A program made the position numbers and the translations under genes. Below, in pieces: positions 1-7,921 of a DNA stretch of 8,477 nucleotides. Under the pieces are notes generated by a model. It was given only the letters and a program-made list of their open reading frames with translations, was not told the origin of the DNA and ran no database searches. Where the stretch lies: the NCBI GenBank assembly GCA_030590185.1, contig JAUUZB010000104.1:1-8477 (forward strand), given 5' to 3'. The DNA is from Deltaproteobacteria bacterium (GTDB taxonomy: Bacteria; Myxococcota; XYA12-FULL-58-9; JAUUZB01). Position 1 is the stretch's first letter. The number at the start of each line of letters is the position of its first letter.

Positions 1-550
1 CGCGCACCACCTCGGCGCCCTTGGCGACGTGCTCAGATGCGAGGAGGTTGAGCGCCTGGGCGATGCGGGTCGCCTCTGAGGCCGAGCTCTTGAGCCGGGT
101 CAGACGTTTGTCGTCATCGATGGCGAAATCCCCCGAGGCCTTCTTGAGCTCGATCTGCCGCGCCGCCTTGCGCTGCCGTTCGGCGATGTCCCAGAGCACC
201 TCTCCGAGGATCGCTTGGCCCTCACCCCAGGCGAGCTCGATTTGAGCGCGCAGCGCCATGGCGTCGACGGTGTCCTGTTGAGACGCGATCTCCACGCCCT
301 TACCGAAGAGACCGAGCTGATCGCGCTTGAGGATCCCGAGGACATCCTCCAGCGACGTCGGGTTGGCCAGTGGGTCACCAGCGAGAAGCTCGGCCTGCTT
401 GGCCTCGAAGGAGGCCACCACCTGCTTGGCCTCTACCATCGTCATACCTAGCGGCCGCGCCGTCGCCACCACCACGGGTTTGGGGTTCGCGCAGCCGGCC
501 GACAGGGCCAACGAGAACAAACCGATAATCGCTGCGATCTTCGTACGCAT
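1..550 (-). CDS. Putative lipoprotein, helical, unknown function (partial, runs off left edge)
   Basis: An open frame starts at ATG 550 and runs to the window edge without a stop, giving 183 visible residues. The start is supported by a GGGAG Shine-Dalgarno sequence 5 bases upstream (556-560). The N-terminus is a lipoprotein signal: Met-Arg-Thr-Lys, a hydrophobic stretch, then Leu-Ser-Ala-Gly-Cys with the lipidated Cys at residue 20. Ser at -3 is slightly off the usual lipobox. After a short Pro/Val-rich spacer the protein looks largely alpha-helical and rich in Ala, Glu, Lys and Gln, with patches such as AERQRKAARQIELKKASG (about 123-140) that could form a coiled coil or helical bundle. I recognise no family. 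The likely place is anchored to the inner or outer membrane, facing the periplasm. It lies 180 bases downstream of the RCK gene on the same strand and may have its own promoter or be a distal operon member. The C-terminus is not visible. Confidence 0.8.
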   Translation of the reverse strand, partial: MRTKIAAIIGLFSLALSAGCANPKPVVVATARPLGMTMVEAKQVVASFEAKQAELLAGDPLANPTSLEDVLGILKRDQLGLFGKGVEIASQQDTVDAMALRAQIELAWGEGQAILGEVLWDIAERQRKAARQIELKKASGDFAIDDDKRLTRLKSSASEATRIAQALNLLASEHVAKGAEVVR

Positions 551-730
551 GGTGACTCCCTCGCGGTTGATGCCCAGGCGCCCCACCAACTGCTGCGGGC
601 CCGGCGCCGCCCAGCCAAAGCACGAGCCCGGGGGGCGGTCAATGCGGCGAACCCCGCGCCCTGACCAGCCGGCTCGGTTTTCGGTCGGTCACTCCGTCGC
701 GGCGGTCGCTTCCTCACCGGCCAGGAACTG
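551..730. other. Intergenic gap between RCK gene and lipoprotein gene, with inverted repeats
   Basis: This 180-base GC-rich gap holds no convincing gene. It contains an interrupted inverted repeat at 637-666: GGTCA and TGACC arms with an inner GCGG/CCGC stem. A second weaker one lies next to it, with GACC/GGTC arms and an inner CCG/CGG. Neither is followed by a T-run on the minus strand, so an intrinsic terminator is not clear. A TTGACC hexamer on the minus strand (637-642) resembles a -35 box, but the sequence 17 bases downstream (TTTGGC) is a poor -10. The gap is the only long break in the minus-strand gene run, so a transcript boundary or internal promoter could lie here. Confidence refers to the inverted repeats being meaningful. 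Confidence 0.3.
556..560 (-). promoter_or_regulatory. Ribosome binding site of the lipoprotein gene
   Basis: GGGAG on the minus strand, 5 bases before ATG 550. It supports this ATG as the start of the lipoprotein, placing the lipobox Cys at residue 20. Confidence 0.6.
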
Positions 731-1507
731 CTAGAGTCGCGGCGCGGCGCGCGCGATCAACACCAGCTGGTCGCCGGCCTCGAGGGGTGTGTCCTTGCCG
801 GGCTCCTCCCAGGCTGGGGGACTAATGACGATCTTGGCCTGCTGTTCGCCGCGCTGCCCGTAGAGAAAGCCGGCGATCACGAAGGGCGCCTGCACGGCGA
901 TGGCCCGGCCCGCCAACTCGCGGAAGCTCTCGCCGCGCAACCCCTCCGGAACCTCCCGCAGGTAGAGCTTCGCCGTGCTCCGCTCCGCCGCGAGAATGTG
1001 ACGGAAGACATTCTTGACCCAGGGGGTCACGCAACTCTGGGAGATCAGCTTCTCCTTGATCTCCGACACACAAACCACCTCGTCCACCTCAGTGGCCATC
1101 AAGTGGACGCGATTCCCAGGCCGGAGCAACTCCACCACGGTGTGCACGGCCGGCGCCCCGTGCTCGATGGCCAGCGCGATCAGGGTCGTGCGAGCATCGG
1201 CCAGGTTGCCCTGGCTGGGATCCGCGAGCACGACCGCGGCCCGGGCGCGCCCGATGTGGACCCGCTCGAGGACAGCCTCCTCGGTGGGACTGCCCTCGAC
1301 CTGGATGAAACTCTCCGGGATGAAACTCTCTGGGTGCCAATCCGGGTTGGCGTGCCAGAGCGCCAGGTCTTGAATCACCAACACGATCGTCAACGGCACG
1401 GGCACGTCGGCGGTATGAAGCTCCTCGACGATCTTGCCGACGTTGGCGTTGCAGTTGCAAATGACGACGTGGTCGCTCAACGTCGCGAGAGTATCTTCCC
1501 GGTCCAC
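731..1507 (-). CDS. Stand-alone RCK (TrkA-N/TrkA-C-like) regulatory subunit of the adjacent channel
   Basis: This is a 258-residue soluble protein with no membrane segment or signal. The N-lobe (about 12-170) has the pattern of an RCK/TrkA-N domain: a first beta strand DHVVIC, a loop where the dinucleotide-binding glycines should be, then alternating strands and helices, including RAAVVLAD and a VVELLRPGNRVHL strand-turn. Residues about 178-254 look like an RCK_C lobe, with a GESFRELAGRAI helix and a final EAGDQLVLIAR strand. The usual GxGxxG loop is replaced by CNCNAN (residues 17-22), so NAD(H) binding is doubtful. The GTG start lies inside the upstream channel gene in another frame (31 bases shared), and GGAGG sits 4 bases before it, so translational coupling is likely. 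In established RCK channels, eight RCK domains form a gating ring on a tetrameric pore. I infer that this protein supplies the second RCK layer to the channel encoded just upstream. It ends in TAG. Confidence 0.8.
   Translation of the reverse strand: MDREDTLATLSDHVVICNCNANVGKIVEELHTADVPVPLTIVLVIQDLALWHANPDWHPESFIPESFIQVEGSPTEEAVLERVHIGRARAAVVLADPSQGNLADARTTLIALAIEHGAPAVHTVVELLRPGNRVHLMATEVDEVVCVSEIKEKLISQSCVTPWVKNVFRHILAAERSTAKLYLREVPEGLRGESFRELAGRAIAVQAPFVIAGFLYGQRGEQQAKIVISPPAWEEPGKDTPLEAGDQLVLIARAAPRL
1304..1333 (-). repeat. 15-base tandem duplication inside the RCK gene
   Basis: Two adjacent 15-base copies (1304-1318 and 1319-1333) differ at one base and encode Pro-Glu-Ser-Phe-Ile twice (residues 59-68). 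The unit is a multiple of three, so the frame is kept. It lies in a predicted loop of the N-lobe and looks like a recent in-frame duplication. Confidence 0.85.
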
Positions 1508-3117
1508 AGGTCCTCCGCTTCGGCCACGGCGCAGCGTGGCGATGTGTAGGCGGTCACGACGATTCGATCCTCGGCTCGTAGAATGATCTCGGACGGTGCC
1601 GGCGTCCCGTGGGCAGCGCTGGGGCTGAGCAGGAAACGCGTGTCGAGCTCGCGCGCCCGGTCCGCCAAACCTACCAGCACGATCGGCTCCTCGTCCTTGT
1701 CCAGAAAAAACTTCTGGGCCTCCTGAAACGTGCGCCCCACTAGGTCCGGCGGGACGGTGATCTCGTAGAACTCACAGGTGTCATCGCCGAAGGTCATTAG
1801 ATGGTTGAAAATCTCGACGCTCCCCGGGTTGAGCACCGCGTTGCTGATCAGTCGGGCGCTGTAGCTCTGGCTCACCACGAACTCGACGCGATGCAGGATG
1901 GCAGCTTGCCGCACCGTCTCCGGCGACTCGATCTCCGCCACGATCGGGACCGCGTCGTTGGCGGTGAGCACCGCCAGGGTAACCATCAGGGTTCGACTGT
2001 CGCGGATGCGTGGATCGGTCTCCTGGTCGGGGGGCTCGGACAACACGATCACCCGGGTGGTGCGCTCCACTCCGGCGGCCGCCAGGGTTCGGCGGAGGCC
2101 GGGGTCGGCGGCCAGGGCAAAGACGTTGCGATAGACGAGCGGGTCGGTCGCCTCGAGCTCCTCGGCCCGGGGGGAGACCACCAGGATGTGATAGCGGCCG
2201 TTGAGAGCCGCTTGCAGCTCGCGAACCAACTCGTCGAGGTGAGGGTTCGCGCCCAGGATCAAGATGTGATTCGCGAAGGTCGAGCCGGGCGGCATCATCG
2301 CGATCTTGCCCGCCCACTGACTGCGTCGCACCACCGCTGAGACAATCTGACCGGTGAACAGACCGACCACGCAGATGCCGGCCAGCAACACCACCGTGAC
2401 CTCCGCCCGGCCGAGGGCCGAGAGCGGCTCCTTGTCCTCGATGCCCGAGGTCAAGACGATCAGGATGTGCCAATAGGATTGCCAATAGTCGCCGTAGGGC
2501 CCGCTCTCACCCCCCAAGCTCACCTCGGTGACGTGCAGCAGGTTGGCCCCGACCACCCAGGCGACCACCACCCACATCAGGAGGCGGCCGATCTGGCCTA
2601 GGCGATATTGATGGTTGGCGGCGCTCGCCGCGATGCGTGCGCGAACCAACGCGTCGCGGATCAGGTGGCCGTAACGAAACAGGCGGATCAAGCGCAACAG
2701 GCGAAGCAAGCGCAGGATGCGCAGCAGGCGAACGCCGCGCACCATCCTCAACATCAGGGCGTCCGGCGTCAGCACCAGGATGGTCGGCAGGATCGCCACC
2801 AGGTCGATGATGGCGAACAGGCCAAAGGGATAGGTCCAACGGTTCGGCGCCGCGTACCAGCGCAGCAGGTATTCGACGACGAAGATCGCGGCGAAGACGA
2901 TCTCGATCTTCCAGAGGAGCCCCTCGTAGGCGGGGACGTAGTGCTCCACCACCACCAGGGTGCAGGAGACCAGGATGCAGATCAGGATGAACAGGTCGAC
3001 GAAGAGACTGACGCGATTGAGGGCGACGCCCCCCTGGTACGGCTCCATCACCTCTGCGATGCGGTGGCGCAGGGTCGGGCGGGCCGGCCGCATCGAAAAC
3101 GCGGGAGGGTGTGACAT
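1477..3117 (-). CDS. Voltage-sensor (Kv-like) cation channel with RCK domain and non-canonical selectivity filter
   Basis: This is a 546-residue six-helix channel. S1 lies at about 36-57, S2 at 69-88 (with the usual EYLLRW end) and S3 at 97-117 (IIDLVAILP, Asp 105). S4 at 121-149 carries nine arginines at exactly every third position (R124 to R148). S5 is at about 178-197, the pore helix and loop at 208-231 and S6 at 237-263. The filter reads TSGIED (223-228) instead of TVGYGD, so potassium selectivity cannot be assumed; Glu-x-x-Pro after the Gly recalls CNG channel pores. An RCK-like N-lobe begins at 283 (NHILILGANPHL, a degenerate glycine loop) and a C-lobe runs at about 448-526. Two-RCK architecture together with the next gene recalls BK and CASTOR/POLLUX channels. 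Its start is 52 bases after the Hsp70-PilZ stop. The Shine-Dalgarno (AGG, 6 to 8 bases upstream) is weak; Met 9 is an alternative start with no better site. It acts in the inner membrane, presumably gated by voltage and a cytoplasmic ligand. Confidence 0.88.
   Translation of the reverse strand: MSHPPAFSMRPARPTLRHRIAEVMEPYQGGVALNRVSLFVDLFILICILVSCTLVVVEHYVPAYEGLLWKIEIVFAAIFVVEYLLRWYAAPNRWTYPFGLFAIIDLVAILPTILVLTPDALMLRMVRGVRLLRILRLLRLLRLIRLFRYGHLIRDALVRARIAASAANHQYRLGQIGRLLMWVVVAWVVGANLLHVTEVSLGGESGPYGDYWQSYWHILIVLTSGIEDKEPLSALGRAEVTVVLLAGICVVGLFTGQIVSAVVRRSQWAGKIAMMPPGSTFANHILILGANPHLDELVRELQAALNGRYHILVVSPRAEELEATDPLVYRNVFALAADPGLRRTLAAAGVERTTRVIVLSEPPDQETDPRIRDSRTLMVTLAVLTANDAVPIVAEIESPETVRQAAILHRVEFVVSQSYSARLISNAVLNPGSVEIFNHLMTFGDDTCEFYEITVPPDLVGRTFQEAQKFFLDKDEEPIVLVGLADRARELDTRFLLSPSAAHGTPAPSEIILRAEDRIVVTAYTSPRCAVAEAEDLWTGKILSRR
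1512..1516 (-). promoter_or_regulatory. Ribosome binding site deciding the GTG start of the RCK gene
   Basis: GGAGG on the minus strand lies 4 bases before GTG 1507, within the last codons of the channel gene. It supports re-initiation in the new frame rather than a sequencing frameshift in one long gene. Confidence 0.65.
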
Positions 3118-3169
3118 CGAGCCTACGGTGGGCAGACGCCGGTCGGATCAGGGACTGGACGTGCCCGCG

Positions 3170-4726
<1,557 letters not shown>

Positions 4727-4817
4727 GCTGCTGCCCGCCTGTTGGAAATCCCTACATACCCCAAATCGTGAGATCGGAACATCGCCCCCGGCTACGGAGG
4801 GATGGGCACGGCGGGAG
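4727..4817. other. Short intergenic spacer between thioredoxin-fold gene and Hsp70-PilZ gene
   Basis: These 91 bases have no open frame of note, no clear hairpin with T-run and no clear promoter. The two genes could be co-transcribed through it. Confidence 0.4.
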
Positions 4818-6302
4818 CTATGGCTCGACCCCCTGCTCGAGCACTGCCTTGCGGTAGTACTGGCCCTTTGGGATCCCGCTGGCTTTGGCCTTAGCGAGCT
4901 CCTCGTCGATCACCTTCTCGAGCGCCCCCTGGGTTTGGGCACCGGGCAATAGCCGCCCGTTGACGAAGAATGCCGGCGCCCAGGCAACGCCGTAGCGGTC
5001 CGCGAACACGACGTCGGCGGCGATGCGTTCCTCGTGGCGCTCGAGGTCGTAGCACTTCTTCCACTTGGGCATGGAGACGCCCGCCTTCTTGACGATCTCC
5101 GGCATCGGCGTGGTGCTCAGGAGTTTTTGGTTGGCGAGCACGTAATCGTGGTAACGCCAAAACTTGACCCCCCCCTGCTCCCGGGCGCACTCGGCCGCAT
5201 GGGCCGCGGCAAAGGCACGATCGTTGATATCCGACGGTAGGTGCCTGAAGACCTCCCGCAGGTTCTTGTCGTAGCTCTTGCGCAAATCAGCCATGGTGCG
5301 ACCGGCGTTGCCGCAATGGGGGGACTGGAAATCGCACATCACCACCACCGTGACCCAGGCCTTGTCGGGTCCGCGGCTCGGAGCGTCACCGATCGGCACG
5401 CGGAAGGTTTCCTCTGAGGGGGGCTGGTCGGTGGCGTATCCGACCAACGAGCCATCGAGGGGTTGCAGCGGCGGCGCCGTGGGCCAGGGATCGATCTCGT
5501 CCCCGGCGGCGAGACTCGAGCGCAGCTCGGCCAACTCGGCGTGCAGGGCCTCGATGTCCTTGTGGGTCTCCTCCCGGGTCGCCAGCATTTCGGCACGGAG
5601 CACCTCGGCCTCGTCTCCCTGGCCCGAGATACGATCGATGCGCGTGGTGAGCTCCACGGCGTACCAAAAACCGGCCGCCGCTAGGGCGAGAATGACCAGC
5701 CAGGCGAGACAACCGGCTCCCTTCTTGGCCTGGGCCGGGGCCTCAGCGGCCGGCTTAGCTGCCGCGACCGCCGCGCGGCGGGTGACGGGGGTCTCTTCGA
5801 ACCAATCCTCTTCGTTCACCTCCGGCGTTGGCGCAGCGGCAACGGCGGCTCGGACAGCTCGACGCGGGGGAGGCTCAGCCTCAGCGCGCGGACGAGGCTG
5901 GGGCCGGGTCTTCGGTCTCTGGGGCGTCGGGGGCGGGACCGGGGGTGCTATCACCGCTGCCGGTTGCGCCGGGCTGGGCACCTGTCCGAGAAAACAGCCC
6001 TGCAGGAGCTCGGCGTCATCCGGTGCCAGGCGGCGCAGGCGCATCTCCTTGCCCGCAAAACGTCCGCTGATCTCCTTGCCGCCAAAACCATCACGAACCG
6101 CAACTTCCGTTACCTCCGCGTAGGGATACTCGCCGCGCTTTTCGAGATCACCGAACAGCTCCTTATAGAAGACCACCCGATCCGGCAGCAGGGCCAACAG
6201 ACCGCCGTAGACGTCCTCTCCATCAACGACGGCGATCGGCTCAACGCCAAAATCCTGGCGCGCCTGCTCGGCTACCTTTGCGCGGACATCGACCTTGGGC
6301 AT
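4818..6302 (-). CDS. Membrane-spanning protein: PH-like domain, TM helix, coiled coil, DsbA-like thioredoxin fold with SPHC site
   Basis: From ATG 6302 the protein has 494 residues. A GTG 21 bases upstream is in frame, but its codons are the purine-rich ribosome binding site itself, so ATG 6302 is preferred. Residues about 20-105 resemble a bacterial PH/YokE-like domain (YGGLLALLPDRVVFY, then a GKEMRLRRL strand). A Pro/Ala/Arg-rich linker follows (about 108-195), then one transmembrane helix (about 198-218), a Glu/Ala-rich coiled coil (229-264) and a DsbA/Thioredoxin_4 fold (about 316-478). The CxxC active site is SPHC (327-330), lacking the first, nucleophilic cysteine. A WAPAFFVNG cis-proline region (Pro 443) and the AAECAREQGGVKFWRYHD segment are typical of the family. 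The PH-like part would be cytoplasmic and the thioredoxin fold periplasmic. Without the first Cys it is unlikely to be a normal dithiol oxidase; a binding, sensing or monothiol role is inferred. It is first in the minus-strand run, behind a good promoter. Confidence 0.88.
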   Translation of the reverse strand: MPKVDVRAKVAEQARQDFGVEPIAVVDGEDVYGGLLALLPDRVVFYKELFGDLEKRGEYPYAEVTEVAVRDGFGGKEISGRFAGKEMRLRRLAPDDAELLQGCFLGQVPSPAQPAAVIAPPVPPPTPQRPKTRPQPRPRAEAEPPPRRAVRAAVAAAPTPEVNEEDWFEETPVTRRAAVAAAKPAAEAPAQAKKGAGCLAWLVILALAAAGFWYAVELTTRIDRISGQGDEAEVLRAEMLATREETHKDIEALHAELAELRSSLAAGDEIDPWPTAPPLQPLDGSLVGYATDQPPSEETFRVPIGDAPSRGPDKAWVTVVVMCDFQSPHCGNAGRTMADLRKSYDKNLREVFRHLPSDINDRAFAAAHAAECAREQGGVKFWRYHDYVLANQKLLSTTPMPEIVKKAGVSMPKWKKCYDLERHEERIAADVVFADRYGVAWAPAFFVNGRLLPGAQTQGALEKVIDEELAKAKASGIPKGQYYRKAVLEQGVEP

Positions 6303-6307
6303 TCGAT

Positions 6308-6318
6308 CCCCCTCCCCC
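6308..6318 (-). promoter_or_regulatory. Strong purine-rich ribosome binding site that fixes the ATG 6302 start
   Basis: An 11-base run of G with one central A, ending 5 bases before ATG 6302; its GGAGG core (6311-6315) is 8 bases away. It argues that the in-frame upstream GTG at 6323 is not used. Confidence 0.75.
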
Positions 6319-6343
6319 AGCACGCATGGCGGGGGGTGCGAAA

Positions 6344-6372
6344 GATATAGTTCCTTCCCTGGACCCGGTCAA
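6344..6372 (-). promoter_or_regulatory. Sigma70-type promoter for the minus-strand gene run
   Basis: On the minus strand, TTGACC (6367-6372, five of six to consensus) is followed by a 17-base spacer and TATATC (6344-6349, four of six). Transcription would start near 6337, giving a leader of about 35 bases carrying the ribosome binding site of the PH/thioredoxin-fold gene. Position and spacing fit well; no experimental support. Confidence 0.6.
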
Positions 6373-6443
6373 AGGAGGCCCCGCGGCCAGACCAGAATCC
6401 ATTGGCGTTGGCCGGCGAATTTCCTGTTTACTCCTGAGCGGTC

Positions 6444-7901
6444 ATGAGCGAACGAGACGGGACCCCTGAGGACAAGCTGCCCGACGCCACGGACGAGTCG
6501 GATCCTGCACCTGCGCCAGCGCCCGTGCCGCCACCCTCCACGCCAACCGTGGGCGACCCTTCATCCCGGCCGCGCCTGTTCATCAGCGCCTTTGCGCCCG
6601 GCGGCTGGGGCCGCCGACTCGCCAAGCTGTGGGGCTTCCTCGGCTTCTGCGTCTTGGTATTGCTATTGGCCCGGCAGGTGGTGTTGCCCTTCATCTTTGC
6701 GCTGCTCCTCGCCTACATCCTGGCGCCGGTGATCCGCCGCCTGTCGGTCAAGAAGGACGGCAGCCGCCGCATGCCGCGCGCGGTTGGGATCATCCTCTGC
6801 TACGCCGTCATCCTGTCGGTGGTGGCCGCCTTCATGCTGCTGTTGCTGCCGCGGCTGACCCGGGACATCGGCCGGGTCGGGGCCGAGGCGCCCGCGATGT
6901 ACGAGAAGCTCAACGACATCTGGGTGCCGGAGCTCGCCGGTTGGATCCGAGAACGCTTCCCCAGCGCCGATCCGCCGCCGCCGAAGCTGGCCCAAAACTG
7001 GGCACCGGACGTCACCGACAGCCTGGTGCCGCCGGACACTCAAATCCTCGTCACGCCGTTAGCGGACGGCCGACTGGCGATCAGCCTGCAGCCAACCGGC
7101 GTCGAGGTCCGCCCGCAGAAGGACGGTAGTTTCATCCTGGCCCCGAGCAAGAAGGCAACCGTCGAGCTCAACCTCGAGGACAAGCTGCGCGCCCAGACCC
7201 GAGGCCTGCTCAGTGGTCTGCAGACGCAGATCGGGAGCGTTTTTCGCTTCGGTCAGGCGGTGATCCGAGCGCTGATCAAGAGCATCTTCACCTCGGTGTT
7301 GGTGCTGATGGTCGCCGCCTTCATTCTCATTGACCTTGGCCGGATCAACCGCTTCGTCCGTGGGCTAGTGCCGCTCGGCAACCGCGACGACTACGACATC
7401 ATCGTGGTCGGGGTGGACAAGGGGCTCAGCGGCGTGATCCGCGGCCAACTGGTGATCTGCTTGGTCAACGGCGCCCTAACCTGGATCGGCTTGATGATCT
7501 TCGGCATCAAGTACGCGCTGCTGCTCGCCTCGGTGGCGGCGGTGCTCAGCCTCATTCCGATCTTCGGCTCGATCCTATCGACCATCCCGATCGTGCTGAC
7601 CGCCCTGGTCTCCAACCAGTCCGGGCTCGACATCACCACCGCCTTCTTCATCCTGCTCTGGGTCATCGGCATCCATCTGGTGGAGGCCAACCTGCTCAAC
7701 CCGCGGATCATCGGCACCGCGGCGCGCATGCACCCGGTGCTGGTGATCTTCGCGCTGGTCGTGGGCGAGCACGCCTATGGGTTGACCGGGGCCCTGCTCG
7801 CCGTGCCGGCGGCCTCTATCATCCAAGTGTTGTTCATCTTCTTCCGCGACAAAGCGTGGCGGGTCGGCGTCGCCACCGATCCGAAGATCTCGGGCACCTG
7901 A
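6444..7901 (+). CDS. AI-2E/PerM-family membrane transporter with an inserted domain
   Basis: The protein has 485 residues, longer than the roughly 350 usual for the family. The N-terminus is an acidic, Pro/Ala-rich cytoplasmic tail of about 45 residues. Membrane helices follow at about 63-80, 82-98 and 113-136. A segment from about 172 to 247 is inserted before the next helix (about 277-298); it is rich in Pro, Asp and short beta-type stretches. The second half carries the family signatures: GQLVICLVNGALTWIGL (334-350), the LSLIPIFGSILSTIPIVLTAL hairpin (368-388), and EANLLNPRIIGTAARMHPVLV (414-434) ending in GLTGALLAVPAAS. Family members include TqsA, PerM and Na+/H+ antiporter-like proteins, so the substrate cannot be assigned. 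The start is bounded by a stop two codons upstream; the ribosome binding site is poor. The SPFH gene follows after 20 bases, probably in the same operon. Confidence 0.93.
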   Translation: MSERDGTPEDKLPDATDESDPAPAPAPVPPPSTPTVGDPSSRPRLFISAFAPGGWGRRLAKLWGFLGFCVLVLLLARQVVLPFIFALLLAYILAPVIRRLSVKKDGSRRMPRAVGIILCYAVILSVVAAFMLLLLPRLTRDIGRVGAEAPAMYEKLNDIWVPELAGWIRERFPSADPPPPKLAQNWAPDVTDSLVPPDTQILVTPLADGRLAISLQPTGVEVRPQKDGSFILAPSKKATVELNLEDKLRAQTRGLLSGLQTQIGSVFRFGQAVIRALIKSIFTSVLVLMVAAFILIDLGRINRFVRGLVPLGNRDDYDIIVVGVDKGLSGVIRGQLVICLVNGALTWIGLMIFGIKYALLLASVAAVLSLIPIFGSILSTIPIVLTALVSNQSGLDITTAFFILLWVIGIHLVEANLLNPRIIGTAARMHPVLVIFALVVGEHAYGLTGALLAVPAASIIQVLFIFFRDKAWRVGVATDPKISGT

Positions 7902-7911
7902 GGCCCAACTC

Positions 7912-7916
7912 GGAGA
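7912..7916 (+). promoter_or_regulatory. Ribosome binding site of the SPFH gene
   Basis: GGAGA, 5 bases before ATG 7922, in the 20-base gap after the AI-2E family gene. It supports the chosen start. Confidence 0.65.
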
Positions 7917-7921
7917 ACCCC

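Larger units (their letters stand above)
6303..6443. other. Divergent intergenic region between the two transcription units
   Basis: These 141 bases separate the divergent start codons at 6302 and 6444. The half near 6302 holds the minus-strand promoter and leader. The half near 6444 must drive the AI-2E family gene, but I see no clear -35/-10 pair there and only a weak Shine-Dalgarno. An in-frame TGA at 6435-6437 limits how far upstream that gene can start. Confidence 0.6.

Noticed and set aside
590..615. GGGC/GCCC hairpin around 597-612 as an intrinsic terminator
   Set aside because: Short stem in very GC-rich DNA with no T-run on either side.
620..642. TTGACC with TTTGGC 17 bases downstream as a promoter of the lipoprotein gene
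   Set aside because: The -10 box matches only two of six consensus bases; kept only as a remark in the intergenic entry.
327..734. Plus-strand open frame of 135 codons at the left end
   Set aside because: It overlaps the minus-strand lipoprotein, which has a ribosome binding site and lipobox; this frame has neither a recognisable domain nor a good start.
1477..1507. Programmed -1 frameshift joining the channel and the second RCK into one protein
   Set aside because: No X-XXY-YYZ slippery heptamer is visible in the overlap, and a GGAGG before GTG 1507 explains separate translation.
998..1549. Plus-strand open frame of 183 codons opposite the RCK gene
   Set aside because: Antisense shadow with no family features; the minus-strand frame shows clear RCK strands and helices.
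2674..2748. The AGGCG/AAGCG-type periodic DNA here as a tandem repeat element
   Set aside because: The periodicity is explained by the Arg-x-x codon pattern of the S4 voltage sensor.
5278..6123. Plus-strand open frame of 281 codons opposite the thioredoxin-fold gene
   Set aside because: Its Ala/Ser/Arg-rich low-complexity product mirrors the linker of the real gene on the other strand.
6303..6323. GTG 6323 as the start of the PH/thioredoxin-fold protein
   Set aside because: The added seven codons are the ribosome binding site of ATG 6302, and no Shine-Dalgarno lies upstream of the GTG.
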